Source of the DNA: Planctomycetaceae bacterium
GTDB taxonomy: Bacteria > Planctomycetota > Planctomycetia > Planctomycetales > Planctomycetaceae
DNA length: 59,130 nucleotides
Assembly: GCA_014762625.1 (NCBI GenBank)
Contig: JABURQ010000133.1
Location: forward strand, 1 to 59,130
Direction: 5' to 3'
In this document: positions 44,511-55,453 of the stretch, in pieces
How positions within the stretch are numbered: the first letter of the stretch is position 1
Layout: each line of letters starts with the position of its first letter
Notes under the pieces: generated by a model
What the model saw: only the letters and a program-made list of their open reading frames with translations
Told to the model about the DNA's origin: nothing
Databases searched by the model: none
Program-made: the position numbers and the translations under genes

Positions 44511-44698
44511 TGCTGGCTGAATGATCCCGCAAAGTGACAAGTACAAACGCAGTCCTCCGACGGGCTCTGAGGAAAAATCGTCTTGAATTGACTGGAATCC
44601 TTTTATTTCTTTGTTTGTTCGTTTTGAGTGAGTGATAAAGTGTAGAAGACACTCGCTTTTGAACATCTCCCCCTATTCATCGCACATGCCAATCCATC

Positions 44699-46888
44699 AT
44701 GGTGACGCCCAGCCAACAACCTCATTCCGATGATCCCGCTGAACGATCGCTGGAGGAGAACTCCCAGGACAATCAAGCTCGGGATGAGGAACATCCTTGT
44801 CCAGTTCCCCCGGACCAAGCGGTTCACGCGCCGATCACTTTGAGAGGGGGACAGAGTCACGAGACAAATCAGATCGGTTCGGAATCCAAAACGCGAGGCG
44901 CGCAAACCACCATTAACTCCAGCAAGTTGAAGTCGGGTGACGCGTATTTCGGCGATTACCAGTTGCTGGAGGAAATTGCGCGGGGCGGTATGGGAGTTGT
45001 CTACAAAGCGCGACAGACGAAATTGAATCGAGTCGTTGCCGTCAAAATGATTCTCTCGGGGCGGCTCGCTTCTGAGACTGATGTTCGTCGTTTTCTGATC
45101 GAGGCAGAGTCAGCCGCGAATCTGGATCATCCGGGCATCGTTCCGGTTTACGAATACGGCGAACACGACGAGACCCATTATTTTTCGATGGCTTATGTCG
45201 ATGGCCCGAGTCTGGCTGACGTCTCCAAACAGAAGCCGATGGATCCCGCCAGAGCTGCCTCCATTCTTCGAAAACTCGCGGAGGCGATCGCTTTCGCTCA
45301 TCGACAGGGCGTCATCCATCGCGATTTGAAGCCTGCTAACATTCTGATCGCTGATGGCGATCAACCGCGCATCACCGATTTCGGACTGGCGAAATTGATC
45401 GACGAAGACGATCAATTAACGCTGTCCGGCACCATCATGGGGTCTGTTTTCTACATGGCCCCCGAACAAGCGGCGGGTCGAACCGCGGAGATCGGTCCGG
45501 GAGCCGACATCTACTCCCTCGGGGCAATATTTTACGAATTGCTCACGGGGCGTCCGGCGTTCCTGGCTTCCACGACGATGGGGGTCTTAAATCAGGTGAT
45601 CCATCAGGAGCCCGTTCCTCCTCGTCGGTCCAACGCACAAATCCCGCCGGATCTAGAGACTATTTGTTTGAAGTGTCTGGAGAAATCGATCTCCAAACGA
45701 TTTCCCACCGCCGACGATCTTGTGGCGGAACTACAACGCTTCGAGCGAGGAGAGCCGATTCTGTCCCGTCCGATCGGGCGTGCGGAATATGCCTGGCGCT
45801 GGTGTCGAAAAAATCCTACGACTACGTTCCTGACGGCTGGACTGGCACTCGTTCTGTTGGTGGGAGTCGTTACGGCCACGACTCTCTTTAACCGGGCCGA
45901 GGCAGAGCATCAACGGTTCCAGCGGCAGCAGAAAACTGTGGACGTCCTCTCCAATCTGGTTCTCACGAAAACCATGGACCAGACGGAAGATTGGCTGAGT
46001 CTGTTTTTCGAACCGGTCGAACGTGAGTTGATCGTGATGCGAGATCGCGTCCGCAACGGCGCGATCAGTGCGGAACAACCGACACTCGCCAACCGACAGC
46101 TCATTCCGCTCATCAAGCATTATCCGCAACTCTCGTCTCTGATGATCGCCGATGACCGGGGGCGGGAATACATGTTACTCAACATGGCGCAAACCAGCGC
46201 CGAAAAGCAATCGACAGAATGGCTTCTCAGACGTATGCAGATCGATCAGTGGGAACAACAGGCCGACATCTACGAATGGTCGGGAGAGTCCGCTCCGTTA
46301 CAGCCCACCAGTTCGAAAAATCTGGATTACGATCCGCGCGAGACCGTCTGGTTTCGCGGTGCCATCGAGAAATTGGAACAGGCGAACCATCAGACGTCAG
46401 AACGCGAGACGATTCATTGGACCGAACCGTATGTCTTTTTTGTGACCAAAGATTTGGGAATTACCGGTTCGATCTCTTTCCAGCGTCCTGAGACTCCCGA
46501 CGTGACCACCATCGTAGCTTTTGATGTACTGTTGATGGACATTACGCGGTTCACGATCAACGAACGTCCCACAACTCACGGAAAGATTCTGATCCTGACG
46601 GAGAACGGAAAACTGGTCGGTTTACCCGCCGATCCGAATATCGATTCAATCGACGAGTGGAAGTCACTGTTCCTGAAACCGATGGAGGATTTTCATCAAC
46701 CTGCCGTCAGAGCGGCTGCGGAAGAGTTTCAGTTTTCACGACAGGCGAAGGCTCAAATTCAAAGTTTCGAGACTGAAGGGGAGGTGTGGTGGGGAGCCGC
46801 GAAACAATTTGAGTTAGGGGAAGGTTTGATTTTCTGGATGCTCATATTGATCCCCGAAAGTGATCTTTACGAGCGGATCGAACATTAA
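44699..46888 (+). CDS. Transmembrane Ser/Thr protein kinase with extracytoplasmic sensor domain
   Basis: The 729-aa product has an 80-residue disordered N-terminus, then a PknB-type kinase domain (about 87-348). It shows the Gly-rich loop near 94-101 (ARGGMGVV), the catalytic Lys in VAVKMI (Lys116), HRDLKPAN (Asp209), DFG (Asp227) and APE (MAPEQ). A juxtamembrane WRWCRKNP segment precedes one transmembrane helix (about 377-397). The C-terminal region (about 400-729) is outside the membrane and looks like a Cache/PDC-type ligand-binding domain, with SLMIADDRGREYMLLN and WFRGAIEKLEQANHQT. The kinase probably phosphorylates FHA-bound or other substrates. A decayed tail copy sits upstream at 44111. 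Confidence 0.93.
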   Translation: MVTPSQQPHSDDPAERSLEENSQDNQARDEEHPCPVPPDQAVHAPITLRGGQSHETNQIGSESKTRGAQTTINSSKLKSGDAYFGDYQLLEEIARGGMGVVYKARQTKLNRVVAVKMILSGRLASETDVRRFLIEAESAANLDHPGIVPVYEYGEHDETHYFSMAYVDGPSLADVSKQKPMDPARAASILRKLAEAIAFAHRQGVIHRDLKPANILIADGDQPRITDFGLAKLIDEDDQLTLSGTIMGSVFYMAPEQAAGRTAEIGPGADIYSLGAIFYELLTGRPAFLASTTMGVLNQVIHQEPVPPRRSNAQIPPDLETICLKCLEKSISKRFPTADDLVAELQRFERGEPILSRPIGRAEYAWRWCRKNPTTTFLTAGLALVLLVGVVTATTLFNRAEAEHQRFQRQQKTVDVLSNLVLTKTMDQTEDWLSLFFEPVERELIVMRDRVRNGAISAEQPTLANRQLIPLIKHYPQLSSLMIADDRGREYMLLNMAQTSAEKQSTEWLLRRMQIDQWEQQADIYEWSGESAPLQPTSSKNLDYDPRETVWFRGAIEKLEQANHQTSERETIHWTEPYVFFVTKDLGITGSISFQRPETPDVTTIVAFDVLLMDITRFTINERPTTHGKILILTENGKLVGLPADPNIDSIDEWKSLFLKPMEDFHQPAVRAAAEEFQFSRQAKAQIQSFETEGEVWWGAAKQFELGEGLIFWMLILIPESDLYERIEH

Positions 46889-46996
46889 CAGTTCGTCTCT
46901 CAAAACACTGTTAAATCCCGAGAGGCCGGTTCGACGGTTGCTTTTCACAGAATTTCACTTAGTCCCTCGCGGGCCTGTTGTTAAAATGACGACGTC

Positions 46997-48448
46997 ATGC
47001 TTGATATCCTTCTCGATCAATCTGATTCTCCAGCCGCGAGGAAGCTGCCGCTTTCTCGTCGCCAATGGTTGAGCATCGGCGGATTGGCGGGCTTGGCGGG
47101 CTTAGGAAACCTGTTCCCCGGACAGAGCAGGGGGGAAGAAACTGAGGTTCACGATATCCCCGGTTTCGGTAAAGCCAAGTCCGTGATCGTTGTTTTCGCC
47201 AGCGGGGGACAATCGCAAATCGATACCTGGGACCCGAAACCGCTGGCTCCCAAAGAAGTCCGCGGACAGTTTTCCCCCATTTCAACGTCGGTTCCCGGCA
47301 CGATGATTTGCGAACATATGCCGCGGATTGCCAAAATCGCCGACAAGTTCACAATCGTCCGCAACATGTCGCACGCGGACCTCGATCACGGCTCTGCCTG
47401 TTATCTCTCCCTGACGGGTCAATATCACAAAAGACGCTCTTCCAATCCCGAACCATCCCCCACCGATCGGCCGTCTTACGCCGCGATCTACAAACATTTA
47501 CAGCCGAATGCCGGTTTCGCCGAACCCGCAATCCACATCAACGGCCCGCTCCTGGTGCCGATCAAGGTGAGCCCTGCGATGGATGGCGGACTACTCGGAC
47601 GCGACGCCCGACCGATGGTCCTCGGCAATGTTCTGGAAGCTCCGGTGGTGCTCCCCGGCTTGACGCAACGGGACGACTTGCCGCAAGTCCGTTTGAACGC
47701 CCGCCGCTCTCTGCTCGAACAACTCGACCGGGAAACGGGACGGATGGAATCTGATGCCTCAATGCTCGACCTGGAGACGCTGTACGGTCGCGCGTTTGAA
47801 ATGCTCAAGCGTCCCGAAACGCGGAATGCGTTCAAGTTGGAGGAGGAATCCGACGAGCTTCGTCGGCGCTACGGGATGAATCGTTCGGGGCAGGCGTGTC
47901 TGTTGGCCCGTCGACTCGTCGAAGCCGGAGTGCCGATGACGACCGTGTTCTTCAACCAGTCTGTGCGAGGGCAGGACACCGCGCCGGACGAAACCGACGC
48001 CTACGGCTGGGACACTCATAACGATATTTTCATGTCGCTCGAAGATCATCTCCTGCCGAGATTCGACCTGGCGTTTTCCGCATTATTGGAGGACCTTGAT
48101 GATCGGGGCTTGCTGGACGAAACCCTGGTGCTCTGCATGGGGGAATTCGGACGCGCTCCGCTGGTCGCTTTGGAGAAGAATTTTGTCGGTTCCTCGCCGG
48201 GGCGGAAGCATTGGTCGTTCGTCTATTCAATCGTCGCCGCCGGTGCAGGTGTCGGTCGCGGTCAGGTGCTCGGAAAATCGAACCGGATCGGCGCGTATCC
48301 GCTCGACGATAAACACGCTCCGTGGGATGTGACGGCGACGATGTTTTCAGCGCTGGGTATCAATCCCGCCGGTCATTTCAAAGATGCCACCGGACGTCCG
48401 TTCCCGATTTCACAAGGGCAGGTGATGACGGGATTGTATGAGAGTTGA
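46997..48448 (+). CDS. Tat-exported DUF1501 protein
   Basis: This 483-aa protein belongs to a large planctomycete family related to sulfatase/alkaline-phosphatase-like folds. A twin-arginine signal (SRRQWLSIGGLAGLAGL, about 20-38) predicts folded export. The domain starts at KSVIVVFASGGQSQIDTWDP and includes HADLDHGSACYLSLTGQYHK and the C-terminal ALGINPAGHFKDATGRPFPI. DUF1501 genes usually follow a DUF1549/DUF1553 gene; here the nearest such partner is 35 kb upstream, so it is unpaired locally. No function is established. The following gene begins 91 bp downstream with separate function. Confidence 0.93.
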   Translation: MLDILLDQSDSPAARKLPLSRRQWLSIGGLAGLAGLGNLFPGQSRGEETEVHDIPGFGKAKSVIVVFASGGQSQIDTWDPKPLAPKEVRGQFSPISTSVPGTMICEHMPRIAKIADKFTIVRNMSHADLDHGSACYLSLTGQYHKRRSSNPEPSPTDRPSYAAIYKHLQPNAGFAEPAIHINGPLLVPIKVSPAMDGGLLGRDARPMVLGNVLEAPVVLPGLTQRDDLPQVRLNARRSLLEQLDRETGRMESDASMLDLETLYGRAFEMLKRPETRNAFKLEEESDELRRRYGMNRSGQACLLARRLVEAGVPMTTVFFNQSVRGQDTAPDETDAYGWDTHNDIFMSLEDHLLPRFDLAFSALLEDLDDRGLLDETLVLCMGEFGRAPLVALEKNFVGSSPGRKHWSFVYSIVAAGAGVGRGQVLGKSNRIGAYPLDDKHAPWDVTATMFSALGINPAGHFKDATGRPFPISQGQVMTGLYES

Positions 48449-48539
48449 GTTCGAGCGATCGTCTGCTTGAATGACGACGACCAATCATACGCCGGATTGC
48501 ACCACAGAATCCGGTTCACCGGCCTATCAGGGATCCCTC

Positions 48540-49526
48540 ATGTCATCGTGTCAAATCTGCCTCGCGTCAGAAGGAGAGACGTTTGTTGTTCAGGAAAGGA
48601 TGTTCGGCACCCGAGAGGAGTTCGAGTATTTTGAGTGCGCCGACTGCGGTTGTCTGCAACTTGAAGCGATCCCGGAGGAGATGAGCCGGTATTATCCTTC
48701 GGGCTATTATTCTTTCGGCGGTGAATCTCGTAACGACATTTCTACGTCCGGCTTCAAAACCCGGCTCAAACAGAAACGGGATCAGGCCGTTCTGATGGGA
48801 CAGACGGGAGCCTTCCGGCTGCTCGCCAACTGGTATCCCAATCCGGAACTCGAAAAAATGAGCCGGTGGTTCATCCCGACGGGAGTCCGCTCTTTGAAGT
48901 GTTCGATTCTGGATGTCGGATGCGGTGCTGGAGACTTATTGAAACGGCTGCACGCCATGGGTTTCTCGAATCTGACCGGAATTGATCCTTACCGCGAGAC
49001 ATCAGACGAAGCTCCGGGACTGAAACTACTGGCACAAAACCTGGAGGAACTGGGAGAGACGCCGTATGATCTCATTATGCTGCATCATACGTTCGAACAT
49101 CTGCCCGATCCCATCCAAGTCCTGCAGGATATCGAACGGAAATTGACGCCGAACGGCTGTTGTGTGATCCGGATTCCGGTGAAATCGGAAGGAGCCTGGA
49201 AACGGTACGGCGTTCATTGGGGAGAAATTGACGCTCCTCGTCATTTTTTTCTTCATACCGAAGAAAGTCTCTCCCGTGCCGCAAAGTCGGCAGGTCTCGA
49301 AGTCTTTGACACACTCTACGAAGATGACCCGTTTCCTTATTATTTGAGCGAATTGTACCTGCGAGACATTTCCCTGTCGGAGATTCAAAATGGAACGCAG
49401 ACGGAGTGGGAACGTATCTTTTCCGCGGAGGAGCTGGAGCAGATGAAACAGCTCGCGAGAGAAAACAATCGACCGGGATTCGCCTCCCGAGCCGCGTTTC
49501 TTCTGAAACCTTCCGAAAGCGTGTGA
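48540..49526 (+). CDS. Class I SAM-dependent methyltransferase with N-terminal zinc ribbon
   Basis: The 328-aa product has a zinc ribbon at the start (CQICLA, then CADCGCLQLE, two C-x2-C pairs about 33 residues apart). A class I methyltransferase domain with motif I ILDVGCGAGDLL (about 123-134) and a HHTFEHLPDPIQVL segment follows. This organisation occurs in methyltransferases of glycan or lipid biosynthesis loci, which fits the three glycosyltransferases next to it. I favour the ATG at 48540 because AGGG precedes it; the longer in-frame reading from 48471 adds 23 residues without visible motif. The substrate is unknown. Confidence 0.85.
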   Translation: MSSCQICLASEGETFVVQERMFGTREEFEYFECADCGCLQLEAIPEEMSRYYPSGYYSFGGESRNDISTSGFKTRLKQKRDQAVLMGQTGAFRLLANWYPNPELEKMSRWFIPTGVRSLKCSILDVGCGAGDLLKRLHAMGFSNLTGIDPYRETSDEAPGLKLLAQNLEELGETPYDLIMLHHTFEHLPDPIQVLQDIERKLTPNGCCVIRIPVKSEGAWKRYGVHWGEIDAPRHFFLHTEESLSRAAKSAGLEVFDTLYEDDPFPYYLSELYLRDISLSEIQNGTQTEWERIFSAEELEQMKQLARENNRPGFASRAAFLLKPSESV

Positions 49527-49557
49527 GTCACTTTTCCTGTTCGAAAGACGTCGTGTT

Positions 49558-50541
49558 ATGGCTCACACTCCTCTCGTTTCGATTGTCGTTCCTAACTACA
49601 ATCACTGTTCCTTTCTTCCCGAGCGGATTAAAAGCATCCGCCATCAAACTCTCACGGATTTCGAGATCATTCTGCTGGATGATGCCTCGACGGACGGCAG
49701 CCAGGATTACTTAAACGAGAGCTCCCAGGAACTCGGTGCGACACTGGTGGTGAACGAAACAAACAGCGGCGGTCCCTTCGGGCAATGGAATCGAGGTGTC
49801 GAGCTGGCACGAGGGAAATATGTTTGGATCGCGGAATCGGATGATGCTGCCGAACCAGAATTCCTGGAGACGTTGGTCTCGGTCCTCGAAGCACATCCGG
49901 AGGTCGTGCTGGCTGAATCCAACTCCTTACGCATTGACGAATCCGGCAACGTACTCGGTCCACTTGAGCGATGGGAGGGGGACGACCTACAATCGCACTG
50001 GGAAAACGATTATTTCGCCGCCGGTCAGGATGAGATTCTGTCCCATCTTTACATCCAGAATACAATCCCCAGCGCCAGCGCAGTCGTCTTTCGGAGAGCG
50101 ACCTTTCTGGAAAGTGGAGGCGCCGACCCGTCATTCAGAGTGAGCGGCGACTGGTTGATGTGGGTCTCGCTCATCCAGAACGCAGAGCGTTTCTTCTCCG
50201 CCCAGCCGCTCTCCTACAGCCGAATTCATACCGCATCGCAACGGGCCCGATCGGCGTCTGACGGTCGCTTTGAAATCGAATCGTTACGCGTTCAGCAGAT
50301 GCTGCGAGAACGAATGCCGATCGACAAGCCCCTCCGTCAACGCGGGGCGTTCCGTTATGCCGCGGTGCGACTGCATTCCATTCGCTCGGGAGAAATGACC
50401 GCATCACTTTTCAAACAGTTCCGCTTTTTCAGAGGACTGTGGCAAGCTGACGGATGTGTCGCGATCCGTTTTCTGTTGCAGTTGATGATTTGTCTTCCGA
50501 TCGGACTCATCAAGCGGCTGCTTGGTCGTACCAATTATTGA
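49558..50541 (+). CDS. Glycosyltransferase family 2
   Basis: This 327-aa inverting-type (GT2/GT-A) enzyme transfers a sugar from a nucleotide sugar. The N-terminal nucleotide-binding strand reads SIVVPNYNHCSFLPERIKSI and is followed by the DDASTDGSQDYL motif. The metal-binding D-x-D region is at WIAESDDAAE. The C-terminus has a hydrophobic stretch (LLQLMICLPIGLIKRLLG) that may associate with membrane. It lies 31 bp downstream of the methyltransferase on the same strand and converges with two GT4 genes, leaving just 19 bp. Together they form a small envelope or exopolysaccharide glycan locus. Confidence 0.92.
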   Translation: MAHTPLVSIVVPNYNHCSFLPERIKSIRHQTLTDFEIILLDDASTDGSQDYLNESSQELGATLVVNETNSGGPFGQWNRGVELARGKYVWIAESDDAAEPEFLETLVSVLEAHPEVVLAESNSLRIDESGNVLGPLERWEGDDLQSHWENDYFAAGQDEILSHLYIQNTIPSASAVVFRRATFLESGGADPSFRVSGDWLMWVSLIQNAERFFSAQPLSYSRIHTASQRARSASDGRFEIESLRVQQMLRERMPIDKPLRQRGAFRYAAVRLHSIRSGEMTASLFKQFRFFRGLWQADGCVAIRFLLQLMICLPIGLIKRLLGRTNY

Positions 50542-50560
50542 CACACTGATGCCGCTATTT

Positions 50561-51847
50561 TTAGCGCTCGCGGTTGGTGAGATTTTGTATTTGCTTCCAT
50601 AAGGAGTCACAGTACTTGCTCAGACTATGATGCTCGGCGAGATAGGCGCGTACTTCCGGGACGGTCGCCAGCGACGCCGGTCGTTTCTGCCAGAATTCCT
50701 GAATGGTCTCCGCCATCGCTGCCGTCGATTCACCACAGGCCACTCCCGCCCGTGACGACTCCAGAAAGTCATCGAAATCGTGATTCGAGACGACCGGCAC
50801 TCCGACCGCTGCCGCTTGCAGTAACACATTCGGGAACCCTTCGTGTTTGAGGGAACCTGTGCTGACAAAAACGCCCGCTTTCGCGAAGATCTGGGGCATC
50901 TGATCGAACGGGACGTACTCCCGGTGCGTCACATTCGGCGGTAAGTCGCAAAGAACCTGCCGATAGACTTCGGGATCCTGACGATTCATGACCATCAGGA
51001 ACGGTATCTCGGGGCATTGGCGTGCGATCTCCAGCAGCCTCTCCGGGCGTTTATGAAATTGATCGGACCGTCCGATCCACAACACATATTCGGGCTTTTC
51101 TTTTGTCACGGGCCACTCGGAGATCTCGATTGGAGAAGGGAGCAGTATCCCTTCCCGTCCCGTTCTTTCCCGCAGCCGCTGTTGTTGCTGGCGGTTTTGA
51201 CACACGATGGCATCGACCCCTCGGAGCACTTCCAGCATCAATTGGCGATCTTCGCCGTACTCGTTCTCCTCTCCTTCATTGCCGGGAATATCGGCATTCG
51301 ACCGGAGTAACAGAAGGACCGGCTTTCCAAGCTCTTCGGCCGTCACCGGAACCGACGAGACATCAGCATTCACTCCTAAAACGAGGAACAGGTCGGCGGG
51401 TTGCTGGAGGAGGTAGTCATCGACTTCGCGCGGTCGAATTTCTGGTGTCCAAAACGGTTTCGTCAGCAAAAGTATTGGGAGTTGCCACAATAATTCCGGT
51501 TCAAACTGTCGTACTTTGATCCAGGGGAACGCGGACGTTCTCGTCAGGCACCGGGATGCGCGACGACGCCAGCCCGGAAACCAGGAAGGCCGGCGAAAAA
51601 TGTTGACCCCTTTTACTTCCGATGTCGGCAGGCGTTTCGGGCTCCTGAGATACAAAGTCACGTGACAATCGTCGATCCGCTGCAACCCGAAAGCTATCTG
51701 CCAGGAGCGCGTTTCTTCTCCGCCGACAGACTTTCCCCCCTTCGGAAACACGGCGGTGTAAGCATTGTAAGACACCACACAGACCGACAACGACCGCTCA
51801 ATTTTTCGGTCAGTACCAGCGGAGGAAGTCTCCCGAGACTTCGACAT
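50561..51847 (-). CDS. Glycosyltransferase family 4 (paralogue A)
   Basis: This 428-aa retaining GT-B glycosyltransferase has an N-terminal acceptor domain beginning with a SLSVCVVSYNAYTAVF segment and a GGEETRSWQIA loop. The C-terminal nucleotide-sugar domain starts near EYVLWIGRSDQFHKRPERLL. The donor-site segment reads EGFPNVLLQAAAVGVPVV, in which Gln occupies the second Glu position of the E-x7-E motif. The ATG at 51847 is supported by AAGGA 8 nt upstream; a longer GTG reading would overlap the neighbouring gene. It is adjacent to and similar to the next gene, so the two look like a tandem duplication. Confidence 0.9.
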   Translation of the reverse strand: MSKSRETSSAGTDRKIERSLSVCVVSYNAYTAVFPKGGKSVGGEETRSWQIAFGLQRIDDCHVTLYLRSPKRLPTSEVKGVNIFRRPSWFPGWRRRASRCLTRTSAFPWIKVRQFEPELLWQLPILLLTKPFWTPEIRPREVDDYLLQQPADLFLVLGVNADVSSVPVTAEELGKPVLLLLRSNADIPGNEGEENEYGEDRQLMLEVLRGVDAIVCQNRQQQQRLRERTGREGILLPSPIEISEWPVTKEKPEYVLWIGRSDQFHKRPERLLEIARQCPEIPFLMVMNRQDPEVYRQVLCDLPPNVTHREYVPFDQMPQIFAKAGVFVSTGSLKHEGFPNVLLQAAAVGVPVVSNHDFDDFLESSRAGVACGESTAAMAETIQEFWQKRPASLATVPEVRAYLAEHHSLSKYCDSLWKQIQNLTNRER

Positions 51848-51876
51848 GGGATGGTCCTTTGTGGAATGGTGACTGT

Positions 51877-53187
51877 TTAATTCCCGACACACTGTCGCAG
51901 GATTTGGATTAACTTGTCGACTCTCGAATCGAGCGAATGATGTTCTTCCACGTAGGCACGGGCCTGCGGAATATTGACGTCGTCTGGAGTCTCGGGCAGT
52001 TGACGAACGAACTCGCCCAGTTGCTCCAGCGATCCTTCCGCCGTCGTTCCTGAGTGAGACGCGTGCAGGAATTCTTCGCCGACACTCAGGGAGGCGATCG
52101 GAACGCCCGAAGCGGCGGCCTGGAGAAACGTATTCGGAAATCCCTCGGAGGAGGAGGTGTTTACAAGCAGGGACGCGTTTCGATACAGAGCCGGCATTTG
52201 TGCGAAGGGAATCTTGTCGACGATGCGCAGATTCGAGGGGGCCTCGGCTCGCACCTGACGTTCCAGTTCCTCGTCACTCGAATTCATGATCATCAGGAAA
52301 GGAGTTTCCGGGCACATGCATGCCAACTCCGGCATCAACTGCGGTTGCTTTTGATTTCGCTCGGCTCGTCCCACCCATAACACATAATCAGTGAGTGAAC
52401 CGATTTCAGCAGGCACCGGGGAAGTCTCGAAGCGTTCGTCCCACTCTTTCAGATCGATCGGGTTCTCAAGGATTTCTCCCGAACGTCCGAAATTCCGCTC
52501 CAGCAATTCCAATTGCTTCGAGGTCTGCACCACGACCCGGTCCGCGTTGGTGACGGCAAAATGGCACGTTTTGGCGGGAGTGTGATAAAGATTCAGATCC
52601 TCCGAGTCTGCGGTATAACGTTCATCGAGGTCGATGTCGCTGGCGATAAACAACACCGATTTTTTGCCGCTCGCTTTCGCCGACGCAATGACGGAAGCAC
52701 TGACGGCGTTCACTCCAAAGCAGGCCAGAAGATCGGTATCAACCGTTGTGTAAATATCGAGCGGACGGAGATCGCGCGAATGTGTCCGAGGACGGGTCAA
52801 CTGGTTGACGGCGAGCAGCGGAAGCTGCCAGAGCATGCGGCACGAAAAGTGACGAATCGAAAGAAACGGAAAGTGAGATGTTCGTCGGACGTTGCGGGAG
52901 AGGTCGGTTCTGAGTTGGTAATGCCGGTCGATGACCGGCAGCAGCGTTACGCCTTCATATTCTGTTTGAGAAACGGCTTCGTGATGCCGGATGATGAACG
53001 AGACGTCAAAGGCGTCACTTTGGGCGAGTGACCGGGCCAGCATCCAGGATCGCGTCTCGATTCCGCCGATCCCACCCTCCACACGGGAATCGATGGCCGG
53101 ATAAGCGTCCAACGCCACGAAACAGACCTGAATCGGTGGCTCAGAGCTGTCTGTGGCAGTCGAATGATGGGGTTTGGTCTCAGACAT
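51877..53187 (-). CDS. Glycosyltransferase family 4 (paralogue B)
   Basis: This 436-aa GT-B enzyme is closely related in layout to the preceding gene product. It shares the GGIETRSWMLARSLAQ loop, a VLWVGRAERNQKQPQLM donor-domain start and EGFPNTFLQAAASGVPIA, again with Gln in the second E-x7-E position. It has no N-terminal signal. ATG at 53187 is preferred over an in-frame TTG six codons upstream. It lies 29 bp upstream of paralogue A, so both should be co-transcribed and perhaps add successive sugars. Acceptor and donor are unknown. Confidence 0.9.
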   Translation of the reverse strand: MSETKPHHSTATDSSEPPIQVCFVALDAYPAIDSRVEGGIGGIETRSWMLARSLAQSDAFDVSFIIRHHEAVSQTEYEGVTLLPVIDRHYQLRTDLSRNVRRTSHFPFLSIRHFSCRMLWQLPLLAVNQLTRPRTHSRDLRPLDIYTTVDTDLLACFGVNAVSASVIASAKASGKKSVLFIASDIDLDERYTADSEDLNLYHTPAKTCHFAVTNADRVVVQTSKQLELLERNFGRSGEILENPIDLKEWDERFETSPVPAEIGSLTDYVLWVGRAERNQKQPQLMPELACMCPETPFLMIMNSSDEELERQVRAEAPSNLRIVDKIPFAQMPALYRNASLLVNTSSSEGFPNTFLQAAASGVPIASLSVGEEFLHASHSGTTAEGSLEQLGEFVRQLPETPDDVNIPQARAYVEEHHSLDSRVDKLIQILRQCVGN

Positions 53188-53378
53188 TGGGGAGCTCTGT
53201 GGCAAAATAATCGCTCATCGTAGCGAATGAGGAAATACGTCGCGAGATGCAAACCGGACCTCTACGCCGTTCGCTTCAACTTTCCCACCGGGGTCTTTAT
53301 ACTTTCAACCTGAAAACAACCGGGGAATTGTCCTCCCAGCACATTATTTTCCACACTTCAGACCAACCGGAAGCTGCA

Positions 53379-54842
<1,464 letters not shown>

Positions 54843-54937
54843 GTTGAATTCGCTCAAAGGGTGGCGGTGGGCGCACCGTGAAACGGAAGCCCCCGTGACT
54901 GCCGCGGCTCGCGCCGCAGGGCTATCGAAACACAAAC

Positions 54938-54976
54938 ACCGCGAGTGGGATCGATTCCTGCTCGCGGTTTTTTTTT
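54938..54976 (+). terminator. Rho-independent terminator downstream of gnd
   Basis: ACCGCGAG and CTCGCGGT pair with an inner partly paired region (GGGATCGATTCC is nearly self-complementary) and are followed by nine T residues. It lies about 95 bp after the gnd stop codon. A GC-rich segment at 54900-54925 (gccgcggctcgcgccgc) precedes it. Confidence 0.9.
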
Positions 54977-55067
54977 GTTACAGTGACAATCCAGGAAAGG
55001 CACAAAAAACGGTCTGCCCCTATTGGGAAGAACCCACATTTTATGACCTGATTGTTACGGAGCATTC

Positions 55068-55367
55068 ATGCCTGACCGAAACCAGCTCAATGTCGGCGAC
55101 AAAATTCGTATCCTGTGCGTACCTCAAGCTGATTTGGATCAGCGAGAAGACGAGCTGAAACGCGGCCTTGACGATGCAGGCTGGACGGCGGACACAATCG
55201 AGAGAAACATTGCGGTTTGTCCAATAGTTGAGATTGAAGAAATCGAAGTCATCGAGGAGACAAGACTGGCTTGGTATTCGATCGAGTTTCCTACAGATTC
55301 AGCGGAGACCGCAGAAATCCATAGGATCGCTATCATGGACGATGATTCCTGGGAGTATGTGGAATAG
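55068..55367 (+). CDS. Small acidic hypothetical protein
   Basis: I do not recognise a family. The 99-aa product is strongly acidic, with the repeated pattern I-V-E-I-E-E-I-E-V-I-E-E at about 53-64, and no signal peptide or membrane helix. Its first half (VGDKIRILCVPQADLDQRED) looks like a beta-strand/helix fold; the second half suggests an exposed beta hairpin. GGAG about 6 nt upstream of the ATG supports translation. It sits between the gnd terminator and an antitoxin-like gene, apart from any operon. A DNA-mimic or immunity-type role would fit the charge but has no other support. Confidence 0.6.
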   Translation: MPDRNQLNVGDKIRILCVPQADLDQREDELKRGLDDAGWTADTIERNIAVCPIVEIEEIEVIEETRLAWYSIEFPTDSAETAEIHRIAIMDDDSWEYVE

Positions 55368-55453
55368 GTCATCATCCCACCAAAAACTGATCTCACATCC
55401 GGTTCGTCGTCCCGATATAATGAAAACACGTATCAAATTCGGGAATCTCGACC

